From the NCBI GenBank assembly GCA_029881435.1, contig JAOUMR010000011.1, positions 1 through 55,354 on the forward strand: 55,354 nt of DNA, written 5' to 3'. Shown here piece after piece: positions 26,568 to 36,249 of this stretch. The translations under genes and the position numbers were made by a program. The notes beneath the pieces were generated by a model, which saw only the letters and a program-made list of their open reading frames with translations, did no database searches and was not told the origin of the DNA. The first letter of the stretch is position 1, and each line of letters opens with the position of its first letter. This stretch comes from Nitrospira sp. (lineage in GTDB: Bacteria; Nitrospirota; Nitrospiria; Nitrospirales; Nitrospiraceae).

Positions 26568-27230
26568 TTAGGTCAGCCCAGCCAACACAGATTGGGTAGT
26601 TTTGAAATGCAGTTTTGCCACTAACCCCAACCGCGCTTGCCCGTGCTTTTTGATGATCATCTTCGCCGCAAGCCCAACGGCTGGTGAGGCGCCTTTGGGG
26701 AGGGTAGTCCCTACTTCGCTGGAGAGCCGTTTCAAGCGTGAGAGGAATTCCGCACGAGCGAGAATCGAGGCGGCGGCAACGGCGAAGTCAGACTCCGCTT
26801 TGGTGCGCTGTTCGAGCATGATCGTTCGCCCCTTTTCTTGTAAGGCGTTCAAGATCAGTCGCTCATCTCCGAATTGATCTGAAATGGCCCGCTCACAAGT
26901 CGTCCCGCGTTCCAGCAGATTCTCCAGCGCCTTAGCATGCCCCCAGGCTAGCAGCCGGTTCAGATTCTTTATCTTAGCGTAGAGCTCGTTGTACTTCTGC
27001 GGCCCGATTGCAATGATGCTGTGTGGGCAAATGGTCTTGATGTCGGGGGCCATCTCAAGAATCCGCCCATCCGAAATCTTCTTGCTGTCCCGGACTTGCA
27101 TGAGCCTGAGTTCCCCTTGCGTCGTGGCATCGACGAACACGGCCGCGATGACGAGCGGACCGAAATAGTCGCCCTTCCCCGATTCGTCGATGCCGATACG
27201 CTCGATTGTGTGAGATGGTCGTGCCGTCAT
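26568..27230 (-). CDS. rnhC: Ribonuclease HIII
   Basis: The protein has the type 2 RNase H motif in the HIII form, GIDESGKGDYFGPLVIAA, with the catalytic Asp 15 and Glu 16, then DSKKISD and TKAESDFAVAAASILAR in the C-terminal half. RNase H cuts RNA in RNA-DNA hybrids in the cytosol. At 220 residues it lacks the N-terminal TBP-like substrate-binding domain of about 90 residues found in Bacillus RNase HIII. The sequence begins close to the catalytic domain and upstream bases give no extension. It runs opposite to its neighbours. Class HII is less likely given the GKGDYFG motif. Confidence 0.85.
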   Translation of the reverse strand: MTARPSHTIERIGIDESGKGDYFGPLVIAAVFVDATTQGELRLMQVRDSKKISDGRILEMAPDIKTICPHSIIAIGPQKYNELYAKIKNLNRLLAWGHAKALENLLERGTTCERAISDQFGDERLILNALQEKGRTIMLEQRTKAESDFAVAAASILARAEFLSRLKRLSSEVGTTLPKGASPAVGLAAKMIIKKHGQARLGLVAKLHFKTTQSVLAGLT

Positions 27231-27348
27231 ATGGGTTGTGCGTCTCCCTCTAGAAATTATTCCTAGGGGCGCGGTAATCTACCAATCAGAGCTATAGCGG
27301 TCAATCCATCTGGATCTATCGGGACGCGTTTTAATGGGAGGACCGAAG

Positions 27349-28215
27349 ATGTGTACGTGGCGATTCAAACGAACGACGATAATGCTCTGTCTACTTGCGG
27401 TCTCGGTGAGCTTAGTAGGATGTGAGACCAATCCCTATACCGGTCGCAAGCAGTTGGTGATGACGTCGGTGGGGCAAGAAATGCAAATGGGGGCCCAGGC
27501 ATACAATCAGGTCAAGAGCGACCCGAAAATGCGACCCTCGCAAGATCCTCGTGAGGTTGAACCGGTGAAGCGGGTGGCGGCCCGGATCGTCGAGGCCGCG
27601 AAACGGTCGAAGTATGCCGAGATGGCGAAGCAGTTTCAGTGGGAAGTCACGGTGATTAAGGATGATAAGACGGCCAACGCCTTTGCGCTGCCTGGTGGAA
27701 AGATGGCGGTCTACACCGGTATTTTCCCGATGGCTAAAACGGAAGCCGGGTTAGCGGCGGTGATGGGACATGAGGTTGTGCATGCCTTGGCTCGCCATGG
27801 GGCGGAGCGTATGAGTCAAGGACAGGTAGCAAATGTGGGGTTGCAAGTCGTCGGTGCCGCGATTGGACTCAGTGGCGGAAATCCGATGCTGGGCCAGGCG
27901 ACGATGGCTGCCCTGGGAGCGGGAGCACAGGTCGGCGTTCTGCTTCCCTTCAGTCGAAAGCATGAATCAGAGGCAGACTACGTCGGGATTCTCTTAGCGG
28001 CTGATGCCGGGTACGACCCCCGCGAGTCTGTTGCGCTTTGGGAACGGATGGCACAGGTGTCAGGCGGTGGCGGGCCGTCGGAATTCTTATCGACCCATCC
28101 GAGCCATGACACCCGCATCGACCAATTGAAAGAGTGGATGCCGGAAGCCATGGCCATTTATCAAAAGAGAACCAAGATGCCGGCTACCCCTTTACCAGAA
28201 GTCGGTGGCGGGTAA
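27349..28215 (+). CDS. M48-family metalloprotease, lipoprotein
   Basis: The 288-residue protein starts with a lipoprotein signal (RFKRTTIMLCLLAVSVSLVGC, lipid Cys at 25) and carries the zinc protease motif HEVVH at 141-145 with the third ligand in HESEADYVGILL near 205. NPYTGRKQLVM after the Cys and FLSTHPSHDTRIDQL near the end match the YcaL/LoiP/BepA-like M48 group. It should sit in the periplasm, attached to a membrane, and act in envelope quality control. I chose the ATG at 27349, with GGGAGG upstream; the one at 27334 overlaps that site. Confidence 0.93.
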   Translation: MCTWRFKRTTIMLCLLAVSVSLVGCETNPYTGRKQLVMTSVGQEMQMGAQAYNQVKSDPKMRPSQDPREVEPVKRVAARIVEAAKRSKYAEMAKQFQWEVTVIKDDKTANAFALPGGKMAVYTGIFPMAKTEAGLAAVMGHEVVHALARHGAERMSQGQVANVGLQVVGAAIGLSGGNPMLGQATMAALGAGAQVGVLLPFSRKHESEADYVGILLAADAGYDPRESVALWERMAQVSGGGGPSEFLSTHPSHDTRIDQLKEWMPEAMAIYQKRTKMPATPLPEVGGG

Positions 28216-28262
28216 AGGCTCTGCGGCCTTGGGTCGGTCATAGACAAGACCGATCAGTCCGC

Positions 28263-28292
28263 TTGTTACCGACCGACCTCATTCTCTATACT
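28263..28292 (+). promoter_or_regulatory. Promoter of rnpB
   Basis: TTGTTA (28263-28268) and TATACT (28287-28292) are spaced 18 bases apart. The predicted start, seven bases after the -10, is 28299, which is the first base of the RNase P RNA P1 helix. Confidence 0.75.
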
Positions 28293-28298
28293 GATTCG

Positions 28299-28733
28299 GC
28301 GTGGGTGGAAGATTGGATGGTCGCTCGGTGGGCTTCCATCGAGAGGAAAGTCCGGACTCCACGGGCAGGGCGCTGGGTAACTCCCAGGCGGAGCAATCCG
28401 ACACCAGCACCACAGAAATCAAACCGCCGATGGCCAAGGCGATGGGATCCCATCTGGTCGCTGCGGCTCAGGTAAGGGTGAAACGGTGGGGTAAGAGCCC
28501 ACCGCGGTGGTGGTGACATCACCGGCACGGTAAGCGTCGCCCGGTGCAAGGCCAAATAGGAAGACATGTGTCGGACTCGTTACGGGGTCCTGCACACCGA
28601 CTGGCCCGGTCGAGGTCTTCGGGTAGGTCGCTTGAGGTTTGAGGTAACTCGAATCCCAGAGAAATGATCATCCAGGCAAAGAGGGAAACTTCTTTGCGGG
28701 ACAGAATCCGGCTTACAGGTCTTCCGCTCACGC
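28299..28733 (+). ncRNA. rnpB: RNase P RNA, bacterial type A
   Basis: The 435-base RNA trims the 5' leader of tRNA precursors. The ends pair in a 14-bp P1 helix (28299-28312 with 28720-28733, two G-T pairs). The conserved core is present: GAGGAAAGTCCGGACTCC near 28340, AGGGTGAAACGGTGGGGTAA near 28470, and ACAGAATCCGGCTTACAG near 28701. The ORFs seen in this span are shadows of it. Confidence 0.96.
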
Positions 28734-28837
28734 TTCTTCTGAAACGCCTCGTGGCCGGTACTCTCGGTGATTCACGTGGTGCTGTATTGACTGGTCTTGA
28801 TGGGGATGCTAGGATTTTAAATCTTTCCCCTTGATTT

Positions 28838-28888
28838 CAAAGACATTTCTGCATGATGATGCGTCCTTCGCTGGGCGTGTCTTTTTAA
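28838..28888 (+). terminator. Probable terminator downstream of rnpB
   Basis: AAAGACA (from 28839) pairs with TGTCTTT (to 28886), with an inner short stem CGTCC/GGGCG, and five T follow. The outer loop is long, so the call is moderate. Confidence 0.45.
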
Positions 28889-28939
28889 TAGCTGGCTATT
28901 GTAGGCAAATCGTATCATGCGGTTGGAGGGAGGGTTGTC

Positions 28940-30715
28940 ATGAAACTCACCGGTGCTGAAATCTTCATCGAATGCCTGAAGCGGGAAGGCGTGAAGACCG
29001 TCTTCGCACTTCCTGGCGGAGTTGTCTTGAAGATTTTCGATACTCTCCATCAGCAAAAGGACGTTGAAGTGATTTTGACGCGCCATGAACAGGGTGCGGG
29101 CCATATGGCCGAAGGATATGCCAAAGCCACTGGGAAAGCCGGCGTGTGCCTGGTCACGTCCGGCCCGGGGATGACCAATGTCATTACGGCGTTAGCCGAT
29201 GCCTATATGGATTCTGTCCCGCTGGTCTGTTTCAGCGGCCAAGTCCCCACTAATTTGATCGGGAATGATGCCTTCCAGGAAGCGGACAACGTCGGCTTGA
29301 GTCGCCCCTGTACGAAATACAATTTTCTCGTCAAAGACGTGAACGATCTAGCCGGTACGATCAAAGAGGCGTTTCATATCGCGACGACTGGTCGCCCAGG
29401 GCCGGTGCTGGTCGACTTCCCGAAAGATGTGTCAATGGCCAAAGCGGAATTCACCTATCCGAATTCCGTCTCGATCCGCGGGTACAACCCGACCTACGAC
29501 GGAAATAAGTGGCAGATCAAACAGGCAGCCGAAGCGATCATGAAGGCCAAGAAGCCGATTCTGTATGTCGGCGGCGGTGTGGTGTTCTCCGCAGCCTCAC
29601 AGGAGCTGCTTGAATTGGCCGAGATGACGCAGATCCCCGTGGATATGACGCTGATGGGGCTCGGAGCGTTTCCAGGAGAACACCCTCTCTCCATGGGCAT
29701 GCTCGGGATGCATGGGACGTATCAGGCCAACATGGCCATGCATTATTCCGATCTGGTGATCGCCATCGGCGCACGGTTTGATGACCGGGTGACGGGGAAG
29801 GTGTCGGAATTCTGTCCTTATGCGAAGATCATTCATGTCGATATTGACCCGACATCCATTCGAAAAAATATCCATGTTGATATTCCGATCGTCGGAGACT
29901 GCAAGACCGTACTTCGCGAGTTGAACCACATCTTACGCGCGACGGTCAATGGTGAGCAAAAAGATCTTCGAAGACCGTGGTGGGATCAGATCCAGGAATG
30001 GCAACAGGCCCATCCATTGACGTATCACCAAGAGAAAGATGGGCCGATCAAGCCGCAGCAGGTCGTGAAACGGTTGTATGAACTGACGAAGGACCGGGAT
30101 CCGATCGTTTCAACCGATGTCGGGCAGCATCAAATGTGGGCCGCGCAGTATTTCAAGTTGGCAAAGCCGAATCGATGGTTGACCTCGGGCGGGCTTGGGA
30201 CCATGGGTTTTGGGTTCCCCGCTGCGATGGGCGCGCAGGCGGCCTTCCGGGATCGGCTGGTTCTCTGTATTGCCGGAGACGGCAGTATTCAGATGAACAT
30301 GCAGGAAATGGCGACGGCCGTGGTAAGCAAGTTGCCGGTGAAGATCATCATCCTGAACAATGGATTTCACGGCATGGTCCGGCAATGGCAGGATCTCTTC
30401 TACGAAGGGCGCTATGCGTCGAGTTATCTAGATACGACTCCGGATTTCGTCAAACTGGCGGATGCCTATGGAGCGGTGGGATTTCGGGTCAAGAAGGTTG
30501 GTGATCTCGACGGCGTGTTGAAAGAGGCCTTGTCTACGGACAAACCCGTTATCGTGGATGTGCCGACGTATCCGTATGAGAATTGCTATCCGATGATCCC
30601 TGCAGGCGGGTGCAATCATGAAATGATTCTGGAAGATCCGCCGGAGTTGAAGAAGAAACAATCCGGTTCGACGAAGGTTACACCGGAAGATAAGGATACT
30701 GTGCTCACGGCCTAA
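28940..30715 (+). CDS. ilvB: Acetolactate synthase, large (catalytic) subunit
   Basis: The 591-residue TPP enzyme makes acetolactate or acetohydroxybutyrate in branched-chain amino acid synthesis. It has the N-terminal catalytic Glu in LTRHEQGAGHMAEGYA (Glu 50), the FAD region (IGARFDDRVTG), and the TPP motif CIAGDGSIQMNMQEMA ending in ILNNGFHGMVRQW. GGAGGGAGGG precedes the ATG. It is followed 39 bases later by the regulatory subunit ilvN. The C-terminal tail of about 25 residues is Lys/Thr-rich. Confidence 0.97.
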   Translation: MKLTGAEIFIECLKREGVKTVFALPGGVVLKIFDTLHQQKDVEVILTRHEQGAGHMAEGYAKATGKAGVCLVTSGPGMTNVITALADAYMDSVPLVCFSGQVPTNLIGNDAFQEADNVGLSRPCTKYNFLVKDVNDLAGTIKEAFHIATTGRPGPVLVDFPKDVSMAKAEFTYPNSVSIRGYNPTYDGNKWQIKQAAEAIMKAKKPILYVGGGVVFSAASQELLELAEMTQIPVDMTLMGLGAFPGEHPLSMGMLGMHGTYQANMAMHYSDLVIAIGARFDDRVTGKVSEFCPYAKIIHVDIDPTSIRKNIHVDIPIVGDCKTVLRELNHILRATVNGEQKDLRRPWWDQIQEWQQAHPLTYHQEKDGPIKPQQVVKRLYELTKDRDPIVSTDVGQHQMWAAQYFKLAKPNRWLTSGGLGTMGFGFPAAMGAQAAFRDRLVLCIAGDGSIQMNMQEMATAVVSKLPVKIIILNNGFHGMVRQWQDLFYEGRYASSYLDTTPDFVKLADAYGAVGFRVKKVGDLDGVLKEALSTDKPVIVDVPTYPYENCYPMIPAGGCNHEMILEDPPELKKKQSGSTKVTPEDKDTVLTA

Positions 30716-30754
30716 GATAGCCATCAGTGAACAGTTGTCGGTCGAAAGCTTGCT

Positions 30755-31273
30755 ATGGAACACATCATTTCAGTGACTGTTGAAAATAAGTTCGGGGTCC
30801 TGTCCCGTGTTGCCGGGCTATTCAGCGGGCGAGGTTTCAATATCGAAAGTTTGTCCGTCGCCCCGACGCTTGATCCCTCCATGTCGCAGATGACGATTGT
30901 GACGTCGGGTGATGAGCGGATCATCGAGCAGATCGTGAAGCAGCTGAACAAACTCATTGATGTTATCAAAGTCGTCGACTTAAATGAAACGGAGTTTGTC
31001 TCGCGGGAGACTGCAATCATCAAGGTCCATACGAAGGACCAGGATCGAGCTGAGGCGCTTAGGATTGTGGACATCTTTCGGGCGAACGTGATTGATTCAA
31101 CCCCGACGACCTACACGATCGAAGTATCCGGTGACCCCAAGAAGATCGAGGCGATCATCAACCTGCTCCAGCCTCTTGGGATCAAGGATTTGGTCCGCAC
31201 CGGCCGGGTCGCTGTTGCTCGTGAACCAGTCCGTTCAACTGCTGCTCAAGCGAAGAAAGTGGCTCGCGAGTAG
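30755..31273 (+). CDS. ilvN: Acetolactate synthase, small (regulatory) subunit
   Basis: The 172-residue protein has an N-terminal ACT domain (ISVTVENKFGVLSRVAGLFSG at residue 4 on) and a C-terminal domain (ETAIIKVHTKDQDRAEALRI). It binds valine and increases or inhibits the activity of IlvB. No fused regions are seen. The gene lies between ilvB and ilvC; spacing to ilvC is 59 bases. The C-terminal 20 residues are Lys/Arg/Ala-rich. Confidence 0.96.
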   Translation: MEHIISVTVENKFGVLSRVAGLFSGRGFNIESLSVAPTLDPSMSQMTIVTSGDERIIEQIVKQLNKLIDVIKVVDLNETEFVSRETAIIKVHTKDQDRAEALRIVDIFRANVIDSTPTTYTIEVSGDPKKIEAIINLLQPLGIKDLVRTGRVAVAREPVRSTAAQAKKVARE

Positions 31274-31308
31274 TGCCCTACGGAGTGCGATTCTTTGTTA
31301 TTTACTGA

Positions 31309-32346
<1,038 letters not shown>

Positions 32347-32355
32347 GGCAAGTCC

Positions 32356-33006
32356 GTGGCGGATCGTGCTGTCGGTATCCCATTTGCTAAAGAAGGAATT
32401 CCCTTCATCGTAGCGCCAGCCGGCGTTACACTGCTGGCTGGATGGTTGGGCTGGCCGGTCGTTGCGTTTCTCGGCGCCGTTGCGACGCTCTTTTCTGCCT
32501 GGTTCTTCAGGAATCCTGCCAGGGTTGCGCCACGAGGCCAGAATCTTGTCGTCGCTCCCGGTGATGGGAAGGTCATTGCGATTGAGGAGGAGTTCGAGCC
32601 ACGGTACTTGAAAGAGCGCAGTATCAGGCTCACGATCTTTTTGAATGTGTTCAACGTCCACATCAATCGGATACCTTGTGATGGGGTGATTGAGGATGTA
32701 CAGTATCAGCCGGGTCTGTTCATGGTCGCCAGCAAACCAGAGGCGACATTGAGAAACGAGCAGAACGCTGTGATGATCAAGACTCACGAAGGCATCAAGG
32801 TGCTGTGCGTTCAAGTGGCAGGATTGATCGCTCGGCGTATCGTGTCCTGGGTCTCTCCGCGGGATCAGGCGATCCGAGGTGAGCGGTTCGGGTTGATTCG
32901 TTTTGGGTCACGAATGGATACCTTTCTTCCGATCGGGAGCAAAATTCGTGTGGCGATCGGGGATCAAGTGAAAGGCGGCGAAACGATTGTGGGGGAGTTG
33001 CCATGA
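32356..33006 (+). CDS. psd: Phosphatidylserine decarboxylase (short form)
   Basis: The 216-residue proenzyme turns phosphatidylserine into phosphatidylethanolamine at the inner membrane. The N-terminal 55 residues hold a hydrophobic stretch (two short segments around 15-50). The core has VAPGDGKVIAIEEEF and NVFNVHINRIP, and the self-cleavage site is RFGS near 182-185, where Ser 185 would become the pyruvoyl group. The length fits the short, archaeal-type Psd class. The start is GTG. It overlaps pssA by four bases, giving a two-enzyme unit for phosphatidylethanolamine. Confidence 0.94.
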   Translation: MADRAVGIPFAKEGIPFIVAPAGVTLLAGWLGWPVVAFLGAVATLFSAWFFRNPARVAPRGQNLVVAPGDGKVIAIEEEFEPRYLKERSIRLTIFLNVFNVHINRIPCDGVIEDVQYQPGLFMVASKPEATLRNEQNAVMIKTHEGIKVLCVQVAGLIARRIVSWVSPRDQAIRGERFGLIRFGSRMDTFLPIGSKIRVAIGDQVKGGETIVGELP

Positions 33007-33809
33007 AAACGGCAGGCTTCAAAAATTCGTTTGGGAAGGAAGGGAAGCGGCGGAAGGCCGCCATGCACCTCATCCCAAATCTGTTTACGACCGGCAATTT
33101 GTTTTGCGGAGTGTATGCCATCCTCTCCGTCTTTAACGCCAACTACTTGGAAGCGGCCATTGCGATCCTCGTCGCGATGATTTTTGATGTCCTTGATGGG
33201 AAGTCGGCGCGCCTGACCAATAGTACGAGCCAATTCGGTCTGGAGTATGACTCGTTGTCTGATGTGGTGTCGTTTGGCGTTGCACCGGGTTTGTTGATCT
33301 ATTCCTGGGCGTTGAGCGGTCAGGGGACGTTCGGCGTCGCGGTCATGTTTGCCTATGTGGCGATGGGAGCTGTGCGATTAGCGCGATTCAACTCCACCGT
33401 CGCGTTAGCCGACGGGAAATATTTTACCGGGCTTGCGATTCCAGCCGCAGCCGGCGTGGTGGCTTCGCTGGTGGTGTTTGATCACTACATTCTCAAGATG
33501 GGAGCAGAAGCCAAGCCGATCGTGGTCTTGATTATGACCTTGGTACTAGCGTTCCTGATGGTCAGTACTATCAAGTACCGCAGCTTCAAAGAGCTGAAGT
33601 TTAGGGGCCACCGACAAATCACCTATCTTGTCTGGGGGATTCTCGCGTTGATGATGGTGGCGGCTTTGCCGGCGGTCATGCTCTTTGTCGTATTCGCTGG
33701 GTATGCGCTGATGGGGCCGGCCGAAAAGCTGTTTTCGTTGGTTGCTCCGTCTGCCGGGAAAAAAAGCGCTGGGAAAGTCGATCCATCGCCGGTCGAGACA
33801 AGATCATAA
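33003..33809 (+). CDS. pssA: CDP-diacylglycerol-serine O-phosphatidyltransferase
   Basis: PssA makes phosphatidylserine from CDP-diacylglycerol and serine. The 268-residue membrane protein has the CDP-alcohol phosphotransferase motif DG-x2-AR-x8-G-x3-D-x3-D, seen from DGKSARLTN to YDSLSD at residues 64-86, and about seven hydrophobic segments. It supplies the substrate for Psd, encoded just before it, and the ATG overlaps the psd stop. The gene ends at the start of the T-box leader of leuA. The C-terminal tail is Lys/Ser-rich. Confidence 0.95.
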   Translation: MKTAGFKNSFGKEGKRRKAAMHLIPNLFTTGNLFCGVYAILSVFNANYLEAAIAILVAMIFDVLDGKSARLTNSTSQFGLEYDSLSDVVSFGVAPGLLIYSWALSGQGTFGVAVMFAYVAMGAVRLARFNSTVALADGKYFTGLAIPAAAGVVASLVVFDHYILKMGAEAKPIVVLIMTLVLAFLMVSTIKYRSFKELKFRGHRQITYLVWGILALMMVAALPAVMLFVVFAGYALMGPAEKLFSLVAPSAGKKSAGKVDPSPVETRS

Positions 33810-33844
33810 CAGTAAACAGCTGGAGGAACTCAGAAGTATTGAAT

Positions 33845-34120
33845 GGCTAAGACGAGGAGTAGTAGGCGAACAATCTAGAATCAGGGTAGTGCATATCCTA
33901 TAGAGAGCTGGTGGGTGGTGCAAACCAGCCTAGATCTCGTTGAACTCGCCTCCGAGCCGAATCTCTGAACATAGTAGTAAGAGATTCCGTCCTGCCCCCG
34001 TAAGGGGCCTAACGAAGGGCCTGAGCGACCGAATTGGTTTTCAGGCTAAATCAGGGTGGTACCACGAAGCGCGTGTCGAGCCTTCGTCCCTGTTGGAGTG
34101 GGATGAAGGCTTTTGTGTTT
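33845..34120 (+). promoter_or_regulatory. T-box riboswitch, leucine specifier, upstream of leuA
   Basis: The leader shows the standard T-box parts: GAGGAGTAGTAG at the base of stem I, the apical AGAGAGCTGGTGGGTGGTGC with AAACCAGC, the specifier loop TGAACTCGCC with CTC (Leu) at 33945-33947, and the T-box AGGGTGGTACCACG at 34053-34066. Its TGGT bulge (34057-34060) pairs with the ACCA end of tRNA-Leu (discriminator A). AGGG and ACGAAG pair with CTTCGTCCCT to form the antiterminator, which shares bases with the terminator. Uncharged tRNA-Leu should turn leuA on. No clear promoter was found between pssA and the leader. Confidence 0.93.
34079..34120 (+). terminator. Terminator helix of the leuA T-box
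   Basis: AGCCTTCGTCCC (34079-34090) pairs with GGGATGAAGGCT (34100-34111) with one G-T pair, followed by TTTTGTGTTT. The 5' arm is also used by the antiterminator, so the two exclude each other. Confidence 0.88.
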
Positions 34121-34226
34121 GTGCACGCCGCTGAAAAAGCCTTCCCACCGTGTACACGTCAGGGGTTTCATCCCTTGCGAGCTTCCCGAATGGACTCTCT
34201 CAGTAGCCTGTGATCGGAGGTCAAAC

Positions 34227-35774
34227 ATGGCACGCATGATCAGAATTTTCGATACGACGTTGAGAGACGGCGAGCAATCGCCTGGCGCCAGTATGAACGT
34301 GGAAGAAAAGGTTATGGTGGCCAAACAGCTGGCGAGGCTCGGTGTCGATATCATCGAAGCAGGATTTGCCTATAGTTCCCCTGGAGATTTTGAGGCGGTC
34401 CGGCGGATCGCTCAAGAAGTCGAAGGACCGACGATCTGCAGTCTTGCACGAGCGCGTCCGGAGGATATTGACCGAGCCTGGGAGGCCTTGAAAGGGGCCC
34501 CAAGGGTTCGTATCCACACGTTTTTATCGACATCCGATATTCACCTCAAGCACCAGTTTCGGATGACCCGGGAACAGGCCAAACAACGCGCCGTGGAAAT
34601 GGTCCGGCGGGCTCGCGGCTATGTCGACGACGTTGAGTTTTCCCCGATGGATGCCAGTCGTTCGGATCCATCCTTTCTGTATGAGGTCATCGAGGCGGTT
34701 ATTGCCGCAGGGGCCGGCACGATCAACATTCCCGACACGGTGGGCTATGCCGTTCCTCAGGAATTCGGCGCGCTGATCAAGGGAATCTGCCACGAAGTTC
34801 CCAATGCCAAGCAGGCCGTCATTTCCGTCCATTGCCACAACGACTTGGGTGTCGCGGTGGGGAACAGCCTGGCAGCCATTATCAATGGCGCCGGCCAAGT
34901 GGAATGTACAATCAACGGCATTGGGGAACGGGCGGGGAATACCTCGTTGGAAGAAATTGTCATGGGCCTTCGGACCAGGAAGGATTTCTATCAAGCCGAC
35001 ACCGGAATCAGGACGGAAGAGATTGCGAAGACCAGCCGCTTGGTCAGCAAGATCACGGGCATGGTTGTACAACCCAATAAAGCCATCGTGGGGGCCAACG
35101 CCTTTGCCCATACCTCGGGCATTCACCAAGACGGCTTACTCAAAGACAAGACGACCTACGAAATCATGCGACCGGAATCCATCGGATTGGTTGAGAGCCA
35201 GATGGTGATGGGAAAGCTCTCTGGTCGGCACGCTTTTCGTCAGCGCCTGGAAGAGTTGGGATACCAGCTCAGTGAGGAAGAGGTGAACCATGCCTTCGAG
35301 CGATTCAAAAAACTTGCCGACCAAAAGAAGGAGATTTTCGAAGAAGACCTCGAGGTCATCGTCTCGGAAGAGTTATCGAAGATGGCCGACCGCATCGCAT
35401 TGAAGACACTGCACGTCTCAAGCGGAACAAAACAGGTTCCAACCGCCACTGTAGAACTGGAGGTCGACGGCAGGGCCGTTGTTCAAACCGGAACAGGCGA
35501 CGGGCCAGTGGATGCCGTCTACCGCACGATTGCGGCGATCACGCAGACCAAGAGCAAGCTGCTGATGTATGTGGTGAAAGCGATCACCGGTGGGACAGAT
35601 GCACAGGGCGAAGTGTCGGTGCGGGTTCAAGAGGATGGCCGGACAGTTACCGGGCATGGGGCCGATACCGATATCATTACAGCCTCCGCTCGAGCCTATC
35701 TCAGTGCCTTAAACAAGCTCGCCTACCTCGCGACGAAACAGGCGCAAGGTGAACAAAAGGTGAACTTGATTTGA
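34227..35774 (+). CDS. leuA: 2-isopropylmalate synthase
   Basis: LeuA joins acetyl-CoA and 2-oxoisovalerate to begin leucine synthesis. The 515-residue protein has the HMGL-like TIM barrel with [18 protein letters not shown], metal-binding [13 protein letters not shown], and a C-terminal regulatory LeuA dimer domain (residues about 390-515) with [19 protein letters not shown], the seat of leucine feedback. The ATG at 34227 follows GGAGG by six bases; upstream codons back to 34113 lie in the T-box terminator. A cupin gene follows, then leuB. Confidence 0.97.
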   Translation: MARMIRIFDTTLRDGEQSPGASMNVEEKVMVAKQLARLGVDIIEAGFAYSSPGDFEAVRRIAQEVEGPTICSLARARPEDIDRAWEALKGAPRVRIHTFLSTSDIHLKHQFRMTREQAKQRAVEMVRRARGYVDDVEFSPMDASRSDPSFLYEVIEAVIAAGAGTINIPDTVGYAVPQEFGALIKGICHEVPNAKQAVISVHCHNDLGVAVGNSLAAIINGAGQVECTINGIGERAGNTSLEEIVMGLRTRKDFYQADTGIRTEEIAKTSRLVSKITGMVVQPNKAIVGANAFAHTSGIHQDGLLKDKTTYEIMRPESIGLVESQMVMGKLSGRHAFRQRLEELGYQLSEEEVNHAFERFKKLADQKKEIFEEDLEVIVSEELSKMADRIALKTLHVSSGTKQVPTATVELEVDGRAVVQTGTGDGPVDAVYRTIAAITQTKSKLLMYVVKAITGGTDAQGEVSVRVQEDGRTVTGHGADTDIITASARAYLSALNKLAYLATKQAQGEQKVNLI

Positions 35775-35839
35775 CACGGATGCGCACGGTACAGTTTTAT
35801 TCTTTGAGCTGAGTTGCTTCCTCGGAAGGGGGCTTGGGC

Positions 35840-36202
35840 GTGTGGAAGGTTGCGTTGGGGGATCGACCGGAGTTTGTGGCCGGCGACCATACCCGTTTGC
35901 GGGAGATCTTTCATCCAGCGAAGTACCCCCTCGAGCTGGGGTATAGTCTTGCCCACGGAAGATTGAGTCCAGGGCAACGGTCGAAACGACATATCCTGAC
36001 CTCGTCCGAGGTCTACTATTTTATCTCCGGGCAAGGGCAATTCATGGTCAATGACCAGGTCATGCTGATCGAAGCCGGGGTGACCGTCTATGTTCAGCCT
36101 GGAGGGGAGCAGTGTCTCGAAAATACGGGAGAAGTCGATATTGAGTTCCTATGTCTGGTTGATCCCGCCTGGGGTGAGGAAGATGAAACGGTCTTGGAGT
36201 AG
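35840..36202 (+). CDS. Single-domain cupin protein
   Basis: The 120-residue protein is one cupin fold. The first motif is [36 protein letters not shown], in parts: [13 protein letters not shown] with the His and Glu for metal, and GQGQF; the second motif is [17 protein letters not shown], where the usual His is Gln, so a metal would be held by fewer ligands. I chose GTG at 35840, seven bases after GGAAGGGGG; the TTG at 35834 is too close to that site. It lies between leuA and leuB on the same strand. Substrate unknown; a role as a small binding protein or isomerase is possible. Confidence 0.8.
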   Translation: MWKVALGDRPEFVAGDHTRLREIFHPAKYPLELGYSLAHGRLSPGQRSKRHILTSSEVYYFISGQGQFMVNDQVMLIEAGVTVYVQPGGEQCLENTGEVDIEFLCLVDPAWGEEDETVLE

Positions 36203-36249
36203 ACCATAGGGTGATTCAAGGGTCGATTGTAGGATCGAAAGGAGCAGCA

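Noticed and set aside
28301-28567. Short frames on both strands near 28300-28700
   Set aside because: They overlap the RNase P RNA, whose helices and core explain the sequence.
28838-28939. Attenuator with a leader peptide before ilvB
   Set aside because: No run of Leu, Ile or Val codons is present; the hairpin looks like the end of rnpB transcription.
33940-34134. Plus-strand frame of 64 codons upstream of leuA
   Set aside because: It lies wholly within the T-box riboswitch and is explained by RNA structure.
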